Shown: positions 20,415 to 29,459 of the stretch, piece by piece
How the letters are laid out: the number at the start of each line of letters is the position of its first letter
Position numbering within the stretch: the first letter of the stretch is position 1
NCBI GenBank assembly: GCA_964448675.1
Contig: CAYUZU010000003.1
Span: 124,001 to 188,000, forward strand
Origin: CAYUZU01 sp964448675
GTDB lineage: Bacteria; Planctomycetota; Phycisphaerae; UBA1845; Fen-1342
Length of the DNA stretch: 64,000 nt
Direction: 5' to 3'
Notes under the pieces: generated by a model
The model's input: the letters and a program-made list of their open reading frames with translations, nothing else
What the model was told of the DNA's origin: nothing
Databases searched by the model: none
Translations under genes and position numbers: made by a program

Positions 20415-22263
20415 GGTCGGGCTCCCATTGCTGCAAGGCCGCTTCCGCTTCCTGAAGCTGCTCCGCGGACACACCGAGCAACCCCGGCCCATCCAGTTGG
20501 TCCGCCAGCCCCGCTAGCCGGGCCTCGAGCGTCTCGCGGACCAGTTGCTGCTCGACGGCCGCCCGTTGCCGCGACTTGAGCCCGCGGTCGACGCGCGACA
20601 TCTCGAGCCCCGTGGCGCCCTCCAGCAGCAATGACGTCACCGCAAAGGCCGCCGGCGCCCAGACCGCATCCATGGGTGTGAGTCCGCCGGTCTTGACCGC
20701 CAGCAGCATGTAGCCCAAGTCGATTGACGCCCGTGCCGTGCGGAGCGTGTTGAGCCGGGCGGGGCTGCGGCGCAAATGTTCGTAGAGCTCGTTGGCGGCG
20801 CGTTGCACCTCCTGCTGCACCTGTTCGTGATGCGCGCGAATGGCCCGCTCGAAGGCTTCGCGCAGTGTACCCTGCTCACCTTCCAGCCGGCGCTCCAGCG
20901 CCTGCCAGACCGGGGCCCCGGGCGTGCCCGGTGTGCAGCGGCGTACCACGTCACGCTGCAGGCCGGCGAGCAGTGTCTCCATCGTGTCGACCAGTACCGA
21001 CGCCTCGACACCCAGGCTGTGCACGGTGCCGGGCCGCTTGCGCCGATCCGACCACAGCGAGCGGCCGACGCCGAGAACCTGCCGCGCGGGCCACGTCAGC
21101 ACCTGGCGCGTGCGGGCAATGAGCCCCCCCACCGTCGGTAATTCGAGCAGATCGAGCAGCGCCACCGACGCCCGCCGAAAGCTGTCGTAGCGCTGCGGGT
21201 GGTTCAGATAGTCGCGCTCGTAAGCTTCCATGAACGACGCCGCGGCGGTTTCCACCATGCGTTGCCACTGCGCGCGGGCCTCGCGTTCGGCGCGCACCGG
21301 GGCGCTCCAGGCGTCCCAGTGCGCTTGAATCAACGCCTTGAGACCCGTCGCGTACCGGCTTCGCGCCGCTTCGGCGGATTCGGCCAAGGTCGCGATGGCC
21401 TCCTGTATGGTTGCCTGCGGCGCGGCCGGCAGCGGGCCTTCGGTTCGGGCCAGCAACGGATCGTGCGGCAGCGGGACGACGGGCACCGCACCCCACGCCG
21501 CGCCATGCTGCGCCAGGCGCTGGCGCAGCGAGCGTTCGATCACCTCTTCCGAGTCGGGCGTGGTCTTGTTCAGGACGACCAGCAGCGCACGGTGCAGCGG
21601 CGCCACCAGGTCCAGGAAGTGCCAGACGGAGAGATCCGCGTACTTCTCCTTGCTGAGCACCAGCACGTACGCGTCGGCCAGGCCCGCCACCTCGAGCACC
21701 GCCCGGGCGTAACGCCGGGCCGCCAGCGAGTCGAAGTCCGGCGTGTCCCAGACCACGGATTGCGCGTCGCCGGCCGCCTGGTCGAAGAGCGAGTCGGCCG
21801 GGGCGGCGGTACGTGGTGCGATGCTCTCCAGGCTGTAGGCGTTGAGCACGTCACGGTCGAGCCCGCCGGGGGGACGTCGCTCGGCCCCGGGAAAAAGCGC
21901 CTCGGCCCACGCGGCGTCGGCATCGGGCGGCGCGCGCCAGATGCCCTGCGCATGGATCGTGAAGCCGGCCAGCGGGCTCACCTGTGCCCTACGCTGGCCG
22001 ACCAGCAGGTTGACCACCGAGCTCTTGCCGGTCTGCGTCGGCCCGAGCACCGCGATCTGCGCCGGGCGGGCGGTGTGTGGCGGCGCGGCGTGACGCAGGG
22101 CAGCCTCCGCCAGCAGCAGGGATTGCTCGTGGCGGTCGAACTCGTTGCGGTCAATGGCGGGCCCCCCGGCCGCGCGCAGGCGCTCGTATGCAGCCCCCAA
22201 CTGCCCGATAAACTGCCGCAGCGTCACGGCGGCTGCGTCCTGTGCTGACTGGCTGGCGTCCAC
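20407..22263 (-). CDS. Dynamin-like large GTPase, first of a tandem pair
   Basis: 618 residues starting at GTG 22263. GTPase motifs: G1 'GPTQTGKSS' (74-82), G3 'DTPDFDS' (173-179), G4 'NKTT' (232-235). Long helical segments follow, and a hydrophobic stretch near residues 525-555 ('YMLLAVKTGGLTPMDAVWAP', 'AFAVTSLLLEGATG'). The sequence differs clearly from the second GTPase, so the two are not a recent duplication. Tandem dynamin-like proteins often act as hetero-oligomers on membranes; that function is inferred here. The downstream GTPase start lies inside its last codons. Confidence 0.8.
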   Translation of the reverse strand: MDASQSAQDAAAVTLRQFIGQLGAAYERLRAAGGPAIDRNEFDRHEQSLLLAEAALRHAAPPHTARPAQIAVLGPTQTGKSSVVNLLVGQRRAQVSPLAGFTIHAQGIWRAPPDADAAWAEALFPGAERRPPGGLDRDVLNAYSLESIAPRTAAPADSLFDQAAGDAQSVVWDTPDFDSLAARRYARAVLEVAGLADAYVLVLSKEKYADLSVWHFLDLVAPLHRALLVVLNKTTPDSEEVIERSLRQRLAQHGAAWGAVPVVPLPHDPLLARTEGPLPAAPQATIQEAIATLAESAEAARSRYATGLKALIQAHWDAWSAPVRAEREARAQWQRMVETAAASFMEAYERDYLNHPQRYDSFRRASVALLDLLELPTVGGLIARTRQVLTWPARQVLGVGRSLWSDRRKRPGTVHSLGVEASVLVDTMETLLAGLQRDVVRRCTPGTPGAPVWQALERRLEGEQGTLREAFERAIRAHHEQVQQEVQRAANELYEHLRRSPARLNTLRTARASIDLGYMLLAVKTGGLTPMDAVWAPAAFAVTSLLLEGATGLEMSRVDRGLKSRQRAAVEQQLVRETLEARLAGLADQLDGPGLLGVSAEQLQEAEAALQQWEPDHA

Positions 22264-22385
22264 GGGACGGTATTCTGCCCGAATGTGGCCCGCTTCGACA
22301 GGCCCCCGTCGGCCGCCGGTCGCGTTGCGACCGCCGGCGGGTGCACCTATACTCCACCGCCGACATAGGCGAGCAGGAGACGCGG

Positions 22386-22613
22386 ATGCCCATCTACGAG
22401 TACCAGTGCCCGGCCTGTGGTCACCGGTTCGAGGAGCTGGTTCGCAGCCAGCGCGACGAGAAACAGGTGAAGTGTCCGGCGTGTGGTGCGGCGAAGGTCA
22501 GCCGCGAATTCAGCGTCTTCGCGGCCCACGAGGGTCCCGGGCGGGCAAGCAACGGCCCGGGCCCGTGCGACACCTGCTGCAACCCCGCTGGGGGCTGCCC
22601 CTTCGGATCCTGA
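22386..22613 (+). CDS. FmdB-family zinc-ribbon protein
   Basis: 75 residues from ATG 22386. It opens with 'MPIYEYQCPACGHRFEEL' and has a second CxxC in 'VKCPACG', the classic FmdB/CxxC_CXXC_SSSS zinc ribbon. A Gly/Cys-rich tail ('CDTCCNPAGGCPFGS') adds further cysteines. The family is small and cytosolic, with a proposed regulatory role but no settled function. It is followed after 18 bases by a membrane-protein gene and is divergent from the GTPase pair. Confidence 0.9.
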   Translation: MPIYEYQCPACGHRFEELVRSQRDEKQVKCPACGAAKVSREFSVFAAHEGPGRASNGPGPCDTCCNPAGGCPFGS

Positions 22614-22631
22614 GACGACAAGGCGAGCGAC

Positions 22632-23165
22632 GTGCCCCAGCAATCCTCGGATGCCACTACCAAGACCATCGCGGCCGGTGTGCTGACCTGGCTGGTTCCC
22701 GGCGCCGGTCACTATGTGCTGGGGCATCGCGGCCTGGCCCTGGTCTTCTTCGTCGCGATCACCGTGCCTTACGTAATGGGGATTGCGATCGGCGGCGTGG
22801 TGAATTCCGTCAACCCGCGGACCAATCGCTGGTTGTTTCTGGCGGAGATGGGCATCGGCGGCTACACGATGCCGAGTCTGCTCGTGTCGCGCAACATCGA
22901 GAGCCGGCTGCTGCGGGACGTGGGCCTGCCGTCCGTTCCCCACCCGGGCCAGTTCAACGAACAGGCCCACCGTGCGTGGGAAGACGCCCGGGCGCCGTAT
23001 GTCGCGTACTACCCCGAATCGGACGTGGCGCAGATCTACCTCGCGACCGCCGGCCTGCTCAACATCCTTGCCATTCTCGACGCCATCTCGCGGGCGCAGA
23101 CGGGAGGATTGCCGACGTTCCATCGTGAGCTGGCGGGGGCGCCGGCCGAAGGTGGTGGCTCGTGA
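22632..23165 (+). CDS. Small integral membrane protein (DUF6677-like), unknown function
   Basis: 177 residues from GTG 22632. Hydrophobic segments occur at about 12-30 ('AGVLTWLVPGAGHYVLG'), 33-60 and 135-150. The N-terminal 'LVPGAGHYVLGHRGLALVFF' resembles the TM2-type turn found in small bacterial membrane proteins. A DUF6677 assignment is from memory of similar planctomycete proteins and is tentative. The stop overlaps the next gene's GTG start. Confidence 0.6.
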   Translation: MPQQSSDATTKTIAAGVLTWLVPGAGHYVLGHRGLALVFFVAITVPYVMGIAIGGVVNSVNPRTNRWLFLAEMGIGGYTMPSLLVSRNIESRLLRDVGLPSVPHPGQFNEQAHRAWEDARAPYVAYYPESDVAQIYLATAGLLNILAILDAISRAQTGGLPTFHRELAGAPAEGGGS

Positions 23166-23413
23166 TCGAAGGGGGCGGGCCGATGCTCGCATGGCTGTTC
23201 GTGCATCCGATCGACCTGCCGACCGGTATGCGCCTGTGGATGATCCTGCCGCTGGTGGCGTGCGTCGCGACGGTGTACCGCGCGACCCGCGCCCGGCGCA
23301 TTGGCGACATGCCGAAGGCCACCGTGATCACCTTCGTCAACATCCTGGCCGGCATGGCGGCCATCGCCGTCGCGTTCTACATCGCCCACCTGATCGCGCG
23401 GCGGTTCTTCTGA
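23162..23413 (+). CDS. Small membrane protein of unknown function
   Basis: 83 residues from GTG 23162, which overlaps the preceding stop (GTGA); ATG 23183 is a possible later start. Two hydrophobic helices are visible ('MILPLVACVATVY' and 'TFVNILAGMAAIAVAFYIA'), separated by a basic loop. The coupling to the preceding membrane-protein gene suggests a two-subunit membrane complex, but no function can be inferred. Confidence 0.6.
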   Translation: MIEGGGPMLAWLFVHPIDLPTGMRLWMILPLVACVATVYRATRARRIGDMPKATVITFVNILAGMAAIAVAFYIAHLIARRFF

Positions 23414-23458
23414 TCGGGATTCCTGCCCCGTCCCCCGCAGCCAACCCGCAATACAGTG

Positions 23459-24565
23459 TCAACTGGTCGCTTGCTGCTCGATTGGCCAGACGATGTCAAA
23501 GCGGGCACCGCGGCCGGGCACATTCGAGCCGGTGATGGTCCCGCCCATCTCGCTGACCAAGCCGTGCGCGACCGCCAGGCCCATGCCGGCGTTACGGCCG
23601 GCGCCATCCGCGAGCTCGCCTTTCGTGGTGAAGAACGGCTCGAAAAGGTGCTCCATGTTGTCCGGGCCGATCCCGCCGCCCGTGTCTTCGATGGTCAGCT
23701 GGACGTGGTCCTCGTCGCGGCGGACGAACGTCACGCTCAGCGTGCCGCCGCCGGGCATCGCCTCGATCGCGTTGCGGACGATATTATCGAGCACGACCCA
23801 GATCTGGTCGCGCCGGACGGGGATGGTCGGGACGACCTGCCAGTCGACCAGCAGCTTGATATGGCGCTGGGCGAGGCGCTCCTCGGCCTCGTCGAGGTAG
23901 TGCAGCACGACCTCGGTCAGGTCGGCCAGGTCGCCGCCATGGTGATCTTCCTGGGCGAACGCCAGGAGCTGGTGCGTCATGTGGGTGGCGCGCCCGACGG
24001 CGTCGGCGGTGCGCTGCAGCGCGCGGCGCATGGCCGAGAGCGTGTTCATGTTGATCGCGTACTCGACGCTGGTGGCGATGCAGCACAACAGGTTGTTGTA
24101 GTGGTGCGCCACGGCCCCGGACAGCGAGCCCAGCGACGCCAGCCGCCCCTTCTTGTCGACCATCTGCTGCAGTTGCACGCGGGCCGTAATGTCGCGGAAC
24201 CAGAGCGAGATGCCGCGCAGCGTGCCGTCGGGCTCGAGCACGGGGGTGAACCAGACGGCATACTCGAGCGGCTCGGTGGGGGTACCGCCAAGCCGCGTCT
24301 GGAATTCGAGGATTTCGAGCGTCGAAACGACCGTTTCGAGCAGTTGGTCGACCGCCTTGCGGTCCTGCTCGGGAAATAGCTGGCTGACGGGGCCCGCCAG
24401 GGCCCGGCGGCCAAACAGGCGGGTGGCGGCGGCGTTGCCGGCGACGATGTTGCCGTCGGTGTTGCACGCGATGATGGCGAAGCCGGCCCCCTGGAACAGG
24501 CTCTCCAGGTACGCCGGATCCAGCCGCCCCACCGTCGCTGTTGTATCAGTCGCGCTGGGCGACAT
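23459..24565 (-). CDS. PAS-domain sensor histidine kinase
   Basis: 368 residues, soluble, without membrane segments. A PAS domain spans about 15-130 ('GAGFAIIACNTDGNIVAGN'). The dimerisation box reads 'SGAVAHHYNNLL' with phospho-acceptor His154; the residue normally Asp (HDFNN) is His. ATPase boxes follow: N box 'DNIVRNAIEAM', G1 'DTGGGIG', F box 'FEPFFTTK', G2 'GMGLAVAHG'. No response regulator lies nearby. The start overlaps the end of the upstream lipoprotein gene by 20 bases, so the two are probably co-translated. Confidence 0.9.
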   Translation of the reverse strand: MSPSATDTTATVGRLDPAYLESLFQGAGFAIIACNTDGNIVAGNAAATRLFGRRALAGPVSQLFPEQDRKAVDQLLETVVSTLEILEFQTRLGGTPTEPLEYAVWFTPVLEPDGTLRGISLWFRDITARVQLQQMVDKKGRLASLGSLSGAVAHHYNNLLCCIATSVEYAINMNTLSAMRRALQRTADAVGRATHMTHQLLAFAQEDHHGGDLADLTEVVLHYLDEAEERLAQRHIKLLVDWQVVPTIPVRRDQIWVVLDNIVRNAIEAMPGGGTLSVTFVRRDEDHVQLTIEDTGGGIGPDNMEHLFEPFFTTKGELADGAGRNAGMGLAVAHGLVSEMGGTITGSNVPGRGARFDIVWPIEQQATS

Positions 24566-25496
24566 GGTTCACATCCATCCGCAAGAACACATATGAATCA
24601 TAGGACGTGTCGTCCTGAGCGGACACGAGAAACGCGTTGCCGATCAATCCGAAGACATCGGACGCCTCGCCGGGGGCGATCAAGATAAACTCGCCCGGGG
24701 CCAGACCAGCAACGAAGCCCGCCGCCCCGAAGGCGCGGCCGGAATAGTTCGGCTGCCGCGTGAGGCCGAGTTCGCTGCGCACCCAGCGCCAGCCCTGCAG
24801 GTGCTGGCGCACCTCGGGCACGACCGCCAGCAGCACACGGTCGGGCTGCTCCAGGTCGAGCACGTAGCTCACGCGCAGCACGTTGCGGCTCGCGGGCCAG
24901 GTCTCGCCGGTGAGCACGCCGCTGTCGTCGGCGAAGAAGAGCGTCTGGGCGCGGGGCGCGGCATCGAGTTCGAGGGCGAGCGGGTATTGCGGCGGCAGGC
25001 GTACGGGCGTCAGCGCGATGGACTGCACACCGTCGATCGCGTCGAGCGTGGCCTGCACCGGCTCCCACCACTGCGCGTGCCCGACGCCGACGCGCAGCCC
25101 GTTGCGCTGCAGCCGCAGCAAGGTGGCGGCGTCGATGACGGATTCTTCCAGGTAGTTCCACATGGGGCGCGTCTGCGCGCGGTGGGCCCGCGGCACGCGG
25201 ACGTGCAATGCGCTGAGCACCACGTCGAGGTGCAGGCGTCGCGCGGACACCGCGTCGCGCGCGGCGGGCGTCAGCGTGAGTTGCTGCGGCGGGCCGGCGA
25301 CAAGTGGTGTTGCTTCGGGCTGGGGGGGGGTGGTGACGGCGGGTTCAGGGGCGGGGTCGTCATGGGACGCTGTAGGCAGCCAACCTTGTTTCGGGGCACC
25401 GTTGCACCCGACGGCCAGGCCGACTGCCAGCATACATAGGCAGCCCGTGTAGACCCGGATACTGCAGCGAGCTACAGGCACGGCACCAAAGAGCAT
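24546..25496 (-). CDS. Putative lipoprotein coupled to the histidine kinase gene
   Basis: About 316 residues from ATG 25496 (the TTG at 25508 is less likely). A signal peptide ends in a lipobox (LAVGC), then a Pro/Thr-rich linker encoded partly by a run of nine C on the coding strand (25330-25322). The mature part has no family I recognise; it includes 'LHLDVVLSALHVRVPRAHR' and 'VLRVSYVLDLEQPDRVLLAV'. Its overlap with the kinase gene suggests a sensory or envelope-stress partner, which is inference only. Confidence 0.6.
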   Translation of the reverse strand: MLFGAVPVARCSIRVYTGCLCMLAVGLAVGCNGAPKQGWLPTASHDDPAPEPAVTTPPQPEATPLVAGPPQQLTLTPAARDAVSARRLHLDVVLSALHVRVPRAHRAQTRPMWNYLEESVIDAATLLRLQRNGLRVGVGHAQWWEPVQATLDAIDGVQSIALTPVRLPPQYPLALELDAAPRAQTLFFADDSGVLTGETWPASRNVLRVSYVLDLEQPDRVLLAVVPEVRQHLQGWRWVRSELGLTRQPNYSGRAFGAAGFVAGLAPGEFILIAPGEASDVFGLIGNAFLVSAQDDTSYDSYVFLRMDVNHVAQRD

Positions 25497-25605
25497 GCGC
25501 TTCGTCAAGTCGTTCTCGCTCAGCCAGCCGTCGCACTGCCTGCCGCTTCACGTGCGGCAAGCACAACTATCCCGCCAAGATAAGTTTATCAAGTTGCGCG
25601 GCCCA

Positions 25606-26340
25606 TTACCACTGCGCTTCCTCGAAAGCGCCGAGCGAAGGGCCCTTCGGTTTGCGGCTCATGTCCTTGAGCAGCGCCGCGGCCAGCGGGACGTCGCCGG
25701 GGCGGGTGATCTTGATGTTGCGGTGGTCCGATTCGACGATCGCAACGGGTTGGCCGGCCTGCTCCATGACTTGCGCGTCATCCGTGGGCTGAAAGCCGTC
25801 TTCAAGGTCCGCATATGCCTTGAGCAGGAGGTCCTTGCGAAAGACCTGCGGCGTCTGGGCCTCGTAGAGCCCGGTGCGCGGTACAGTTTCATCAATGACG
25901 CCGGACGCCGCGACACGCTTGATCGTGCCGGCCAGCGGTGCTGCCAGGATCGCCGCCCCGGTCTTGCCCGCCTCGGCGAAGACCTTGTCGATCCAGCTCT
26001 CCAGGACGCACGGCCGCACCGCGTCGTGAATACAGACCAATTCGGCCTCGTCGGCGACGTGCTCGAGCGCGAGCTTGACCGACGCGAAACGCTCGGCCCC
26101 GCCCTTCACCAGTTTGATACCCATGAACATGATGTTGGCGGCGTACTTCTCCTTGACGACGTCGTAGTCGTCCGGGGACACCGTCAGGATCGTCTGGCAT
26201 ACGTCGTCGCGGTTGATGAACAACTCGATGCAGCGGATGAAGATCGGACGGTTGTCGATCTGGGCGAACGGTTTCTTCACGTCGCCGCCGAAGCGCTTTC
26301 CCGCGCCGGCGGCGGGGATGATGACCGCGGTCTTCGCCAT
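25606..26340 (-). CDS. ispD: 2-C-methyl-D-erythritol 4-phosphate cytidylyltransferase
   Basis: 244 residues. It couples MEP to CTP to give CDP-ME in the MEP isoprenoid pathway. The nucleotide-binding motif 'IIPAAGAGKRFGGDVKKPF' is at the N-terminus, followed by 'IHDAVRPCV' and 'TDDAQVMEQAG', all diagnostic. Length is slightly above the usual 225-235. It is divergent from the FlgI-like gene and carries no ispF neighbour. ATG 26340 is the natural start. Confidence 0.95.
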   Translation of the reverse strand: MAKTAVIIPAAGAGKRFGGDVKKPFAQIDNRPIFIRCIELFINRDDVCQTILTVSPDDYDVVKEKYAANIMFMGIKLVKGGAERFASVKLALEHVADEAELVCIHDAVRPCVLESWIDKVFAEAGKTGAAILAAPLAGTIKRVAASGVIDETVPRTGLYEAQTPQVFRKDLLLKAYADLEDGFQPTDDAQVMEQAGQPVAIVESDHRNIKITRPGDVPLAAALLKDMSRKPKGPSLGAFEEAQW

Positions 26341-26498
26341 GGCAGAGCTCCTATCGCGCTGGGTATGCCCGGCTCACGAGGCGCGGGCGGTCGTGTGTGG
26401 CGCGTTGCCCGTCAGCGTCGCAGCATGCGGGTTGCCCGCGCACGGGTCAAGCACTTTCAGCGGCCCGGCGCCGCGCGACTACACACCGGCCATCCGGG

Positions 26499-26507
26499 TG
26501 GTATACT
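26499..26507 (+). promoter_or_regulatory. Candidate extended -10 promoter for the FlgI-like gene
   Basis: TGG followed by TATACT (five of six matches to TATAAT) forms an extended -10 element; the -35 region (around 26479-26484) is weak, as is common with extended -10 promoters. It would give a leader of about 120 bases to the ATG at 26634. The surrounding 26341-26633 region, between ispD and this gene, shows nothing else. Confidence 0.4.
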
Positions 26508-26633
26508 CTCGGATCAGGCCCGGTCGGCGTCGGGATGACGCCCGGGCCCGGACCTGCATCCGTGCCCGGCCGACGGCGTTTGTCGGTGCCGGGCCCATGC
26601 GACGCGTGTTCTCTCCCGTACGAGGTATCCACG

Positions 26634-28469
26634 ATGCACACCGGCGTATTCGGCAGAAGGCTGATGGTGTATGGACCCCTGCTGTTGTCGCTGTTGACCG
26701 CGTGTGACGCGACGGGCTGGAAGAAGGACAAGCTGCCACCCGAACCGCCGCCCAAGCCGCGGGCCGGCGCCACCGCGGACCCGCTGGTGCGCGGCACCGT
26801 CGGCCAATACACCCTGCTCACCAGCGTGAGCCCGGAGGTACTGCGCGGGTTCGGCCTGGTTGTCGGCCTCGACGGTCGCGGCAGCAACGACTGCCCCGTG
26901 GTCATTCGCGAGTACATCACCGAGTTCCTCGCCAAGCAGATCGCGCCGCAGGGCAGCGGACGCCGCCCGGCGCTCACGCCCAATCAGCTCGTCAACTCGC
27001 CGGACACCGCGGTCGTGGAGGTGACCGGGCTGTGGCCCGCCGGCGCTGTGCGCGGGACGCGCTTCGACCTGCGCGTCGAGGCGCTGCCGGGGACGGCCGC
27101 CGAATCGATCGCGGGCGGGTTGCTCTTGCCGGTCGAGCTGCGCTTCTTCGATCGCGCCGCCAGCGGGCGGGGCATGCTGACGGGCGCGGTGCTGGCCGAA
27201 GGCGGCGGCCCCGTATTCGTCAACCCGTTCGCCGAAGAGGACCGCGGCGCGACCGACGCCGACCCGCGCCATGGCGCCGTGCTCGGCGGCGGAAGGGTCG
27301 TGGAGCCGCGGCCGTCGCGGCTGGCCCTGATCGAACCGCGTTACGACATTGCGCAGGCAATCGAACGCCGCGTCAACGAGCGCTTCCCCGGCCACGAACC
27401 GCAGGCAGCCGAGGCCATGAGCATCGGCTACGTGATGCTGAACACGCCGCCGACGTTCGCGACCCGACCGCATGTCTTCCGCCGGCTGGTAGCCCACCTG
27501 TACCTGGCGCGCGGCCCGGGCGTGCTCGAGCGTCGGGCGCAGGAGCTGGCCGAAATCGCAGTCGGACCGGGGGCGGACCTGGAGCGCGTGGCCCTGGCGT
27601 GGGAAGCGCTGGGCGCCGGCGTCGTGCCGCATATCCAGCGGCTCTATGCCCATGAGGACCCGGCGCTGCGGTTCTACGCCGCCCGCGTCGGGTTGCGGCT
27701 GGACGACAGCAACGCGTTGCCGCCGCTGGCCAACCTGGCCGCCGCGGGGCCACACGGCTTGCGGCTGCTGGCGATCAAGGAGCTGGGGATGTCGCGGTCG
27801 CCGCAGGCGCCGCTCAAGCTGGCGCCGCTGCTGAGTGTCGACGACCAGGAAGCGCGCATCGCCGCGTACGAAGCACTGCTCGAGCACCACCACCCGGCGA
27901 TCGAATCGACGACGTTCCCCTTCGCGCTCGACCCCAGCCAGCTGAACTTCACACTCGACGTGGTGCAGACGACCGGCGCGCCGCTCGTCTACGTTCGGCG
28001 GACGGACGAGCCGCGCATCGCGGTCTTCGGCCGCCAGATCCCACTGATGCCGCCGGTGTTCTACACACACCCGCACGACGCGCTGACCGTGCTGACCGTC
28101 GAGGGTCACGAGGACGTGCGGTTGTTCGTCAAGCGCAACGGCCGCCTGTCCGACGAGATCATCGTGCCGGCGCGGGCCCAGGATGTGGTCCGGGCCCTGG
28201 CAGACCTGCCGCGGCGCGATCGGACCGACCGGCTGCGAGGCCTGGGGCTCCCCTACTCCCGCGTGGTCCAGGTGCTGGTGAACCTGTGCCGCAACGAGAC
28301 CATTGCGGCGCCGCTGGTTTTCGAACAGCAGCCGCTCGCGGAGGTACTCGGCCCGGAAGAGCCGACGCTGCGACCGGAGACCGACCCGGAATACCAGCCT
28401 GACGAGGTCCCGGCCGAGGCACCGCCGGCCACGGACCCGTCACTCCCGCCGCTCGAGGAAGACGAATGA
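26634..28469 (+). CDS. FlgI (flagellar P-ring)-like lipoprotein with HEAT-like repeats
   Basis: About 611 residues from ATG 26634, with GAGG nine bases upstream. Signal peptide with lipobox (LLTAC). Residues about 50-195 resemble the P-ring protein FlgI ('LRGFGLVVGLDGRGSND', 'NTAVVEVTG'-like strand, 'GTRFDLRVEALPG'). Residues about 240-430 are alpha-helical and HEAT-like, followed by a beta-rich domain and an acidic Pro-rich tail. There are no flagellar genes in the window. Lipidation and the helical insert are unlike true P-ring proteins, so a non-flagellar envelope role is more likely. The stop overlaps the pseudouridine synthase start. Confidence 0.75.
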   Translation: MHTGVFGRRLMVYGPLLLSLLTACDATGWKKDKLPPEPPPKPRAGATADPLVRGTVGQYTLLTSVSPEVLRGFGLVVGLDGRGSNDCPVVIREYITEFLAKQIAPQGSGRRPALTPNQLVNSPDTAVVEVTGLWPAGAVRGTRFDLRVEALPGTAAESIAGGLLLPVELRFFDRAASGRGMLTGAVLAEGGGPVFVNPFAEEDRGATDADPRHGAVLGGGRVVEPRPSRLALIEPRYDIAQAIERRVNERFPGHEPQAAEAMSIGYVMLNTPPTFATRPHVFRRLVAHLYLARGPGVLERRAQELAEIAVGPGADLERVALAWEALGAGVVPHIQRLYAHEDPALRFYAARVGLRLDDSNALPPLANLAAAGPHGLRLLAIKELGMSRSPQAPLKLAPLLSVDDQEARIAAYEALLEHHHPAIESTTFPFALDPSQLNFTLDVVQTTGAPLVYVRRTDEPRIAVFGRQIPLMPPVFYTHPHDALTVLTVEGHEDVRLFVKRNGRLSDEIIVPARAQDVVRALADLPRRDRTDRLRGLGLPYSRVVQVLVNLCRNETIAAPLVFEQQPLAEVLGPEEPTLRPETDPEYQPDEVPAEAPPATDPSLPPLEEDE

Positions 28470-29353
28470 GCACCTCCGACAAACGTGTTCGGCTGCAGAA
28501 GTTCCTGTCGGATGCCGGGGTGACGTCGCGCCGCAATGCCGAAGCGCTGATCCTCGAAGGCCGCGTGCTGGTCAACGGCCAGGTCGTGGACGAGCTGCCG
28601 GCGTTCGTCGATCCCGCGCAGGACAAGGTCGTCGCCAACGGGGTGCCGGTGCGCGCCCAGCGGCGCCGCTACCTGCTGCTGCACAAGCCGAAGAACGTGG
28701 TGTGCACCAATCGCGATCCGGCGGGCCGATTGCGGGCGGTCGACCTGCTGCCACCGAACACCGGCCGCGTGTTCCCGGTCGGGCGGCTCGACGCGGACAG
28801 CACCGGCCTGCTCCTGCTGACCAACGATGGTGAGCTGGGCGAGCGGATCTCGCACCCGCGCTACGGCATCCCGAAGACCTACCGCGTGGAGGTGCGCGGC
28901 CGGGTACCGGGGGACCTGCCGGCCCAGATGAAGAAGGGGGTGCACCTGGCCGAGGGCAAGGCCCGCGCGAACGAGGTCGAGGTTACCCACGCGAGTAAGC
29001 AGCGCTCGGTGCTGATGGTCACGCTGCGCGAAGGGCGCAACCGGCAGGTGCGACGGATGTTGTCGCGGCTGGGCTACCCGGTAAAGACCCTGAAGCGCGT
29101 ACAGATCGGGCCGGTGTCGCTGCGCGGCCTGCCGGTCGGCGCCGTGCGGCCTCTGAAGTCGGGCGAGCTCAACGCGTTGCGGCGTGAGCTCGACGCGGCC
29201 GCCCGCGAAGTGGCCGAGGGCCGCGATCGCGGCCGCAAGCCGGGGCGTAAGCGTGCGACCAGGCGCGACGACAAGGCACAGCCCGCCCCGCAGCGCCCGG
29301 CGCCGCCGGCACGCAAGAAGGACGAGGGCCCGGGCCGGCGGCTGATCACCTGA
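28466..29353 (+). CDS. RluB/RsuA-family rRNA pseudouridine synthase
   Basis: 295 residues. An N-terminal S4 RNA-binding domain ('VRLQKFLSDAGVTSRRNAEA', about 7-60) precedes the RsuA/RluB/E/F catalytic domain with the active-site Asp in 'GRLDADSTGLLLLTNDG'. Later marks are 'REGRNRQVRRM' and 'VKTLKRVQIGP'. The basic tail (about 250-290, Lys/Arg-rich) is typical of RluB homologues that modify 23S rRNA. ATG overlaps the previous stop (ATGA), so it is translationally coupled to the FlgI-like gene. Confidence 0.93.
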   Translation: MSTSDKRVRLQKFLSDAGVTSRRNAEALILEGRVLVNGQVVDELPAFVDPAQDKVVANGVPVRAQRRRYLLLHKPKNVVCTNRDPAGRLRAVDLLPPNTGRVFPVGRLDADSTGLLLLTNDGELGERISHPRYGIPKTYRVEVRGRVPGDLPAQMKKGVHLAEGKARANEVEVTHASKQRSVLMVTLREGRNRQVRRMLSRLGYPVKTLKRVQIGPVSLRGLPVGAVRPLKSGELNALRRELDAAAREVAEGRDRGRKPGRKRATRRDDKAQPAPQRPAPPARKKDEGPGRRLIT

Positions 29354-29459
29354 GGATGAGGGGGGATCGGCGGCGCGCCACCGCGCCGGGGCATGGTTGA
29401 TCGTCCGGCGCCGCGGCCAGCGTGTGTGTACCAAGGTGACGGGGGCTTCGGCTGCGTGT

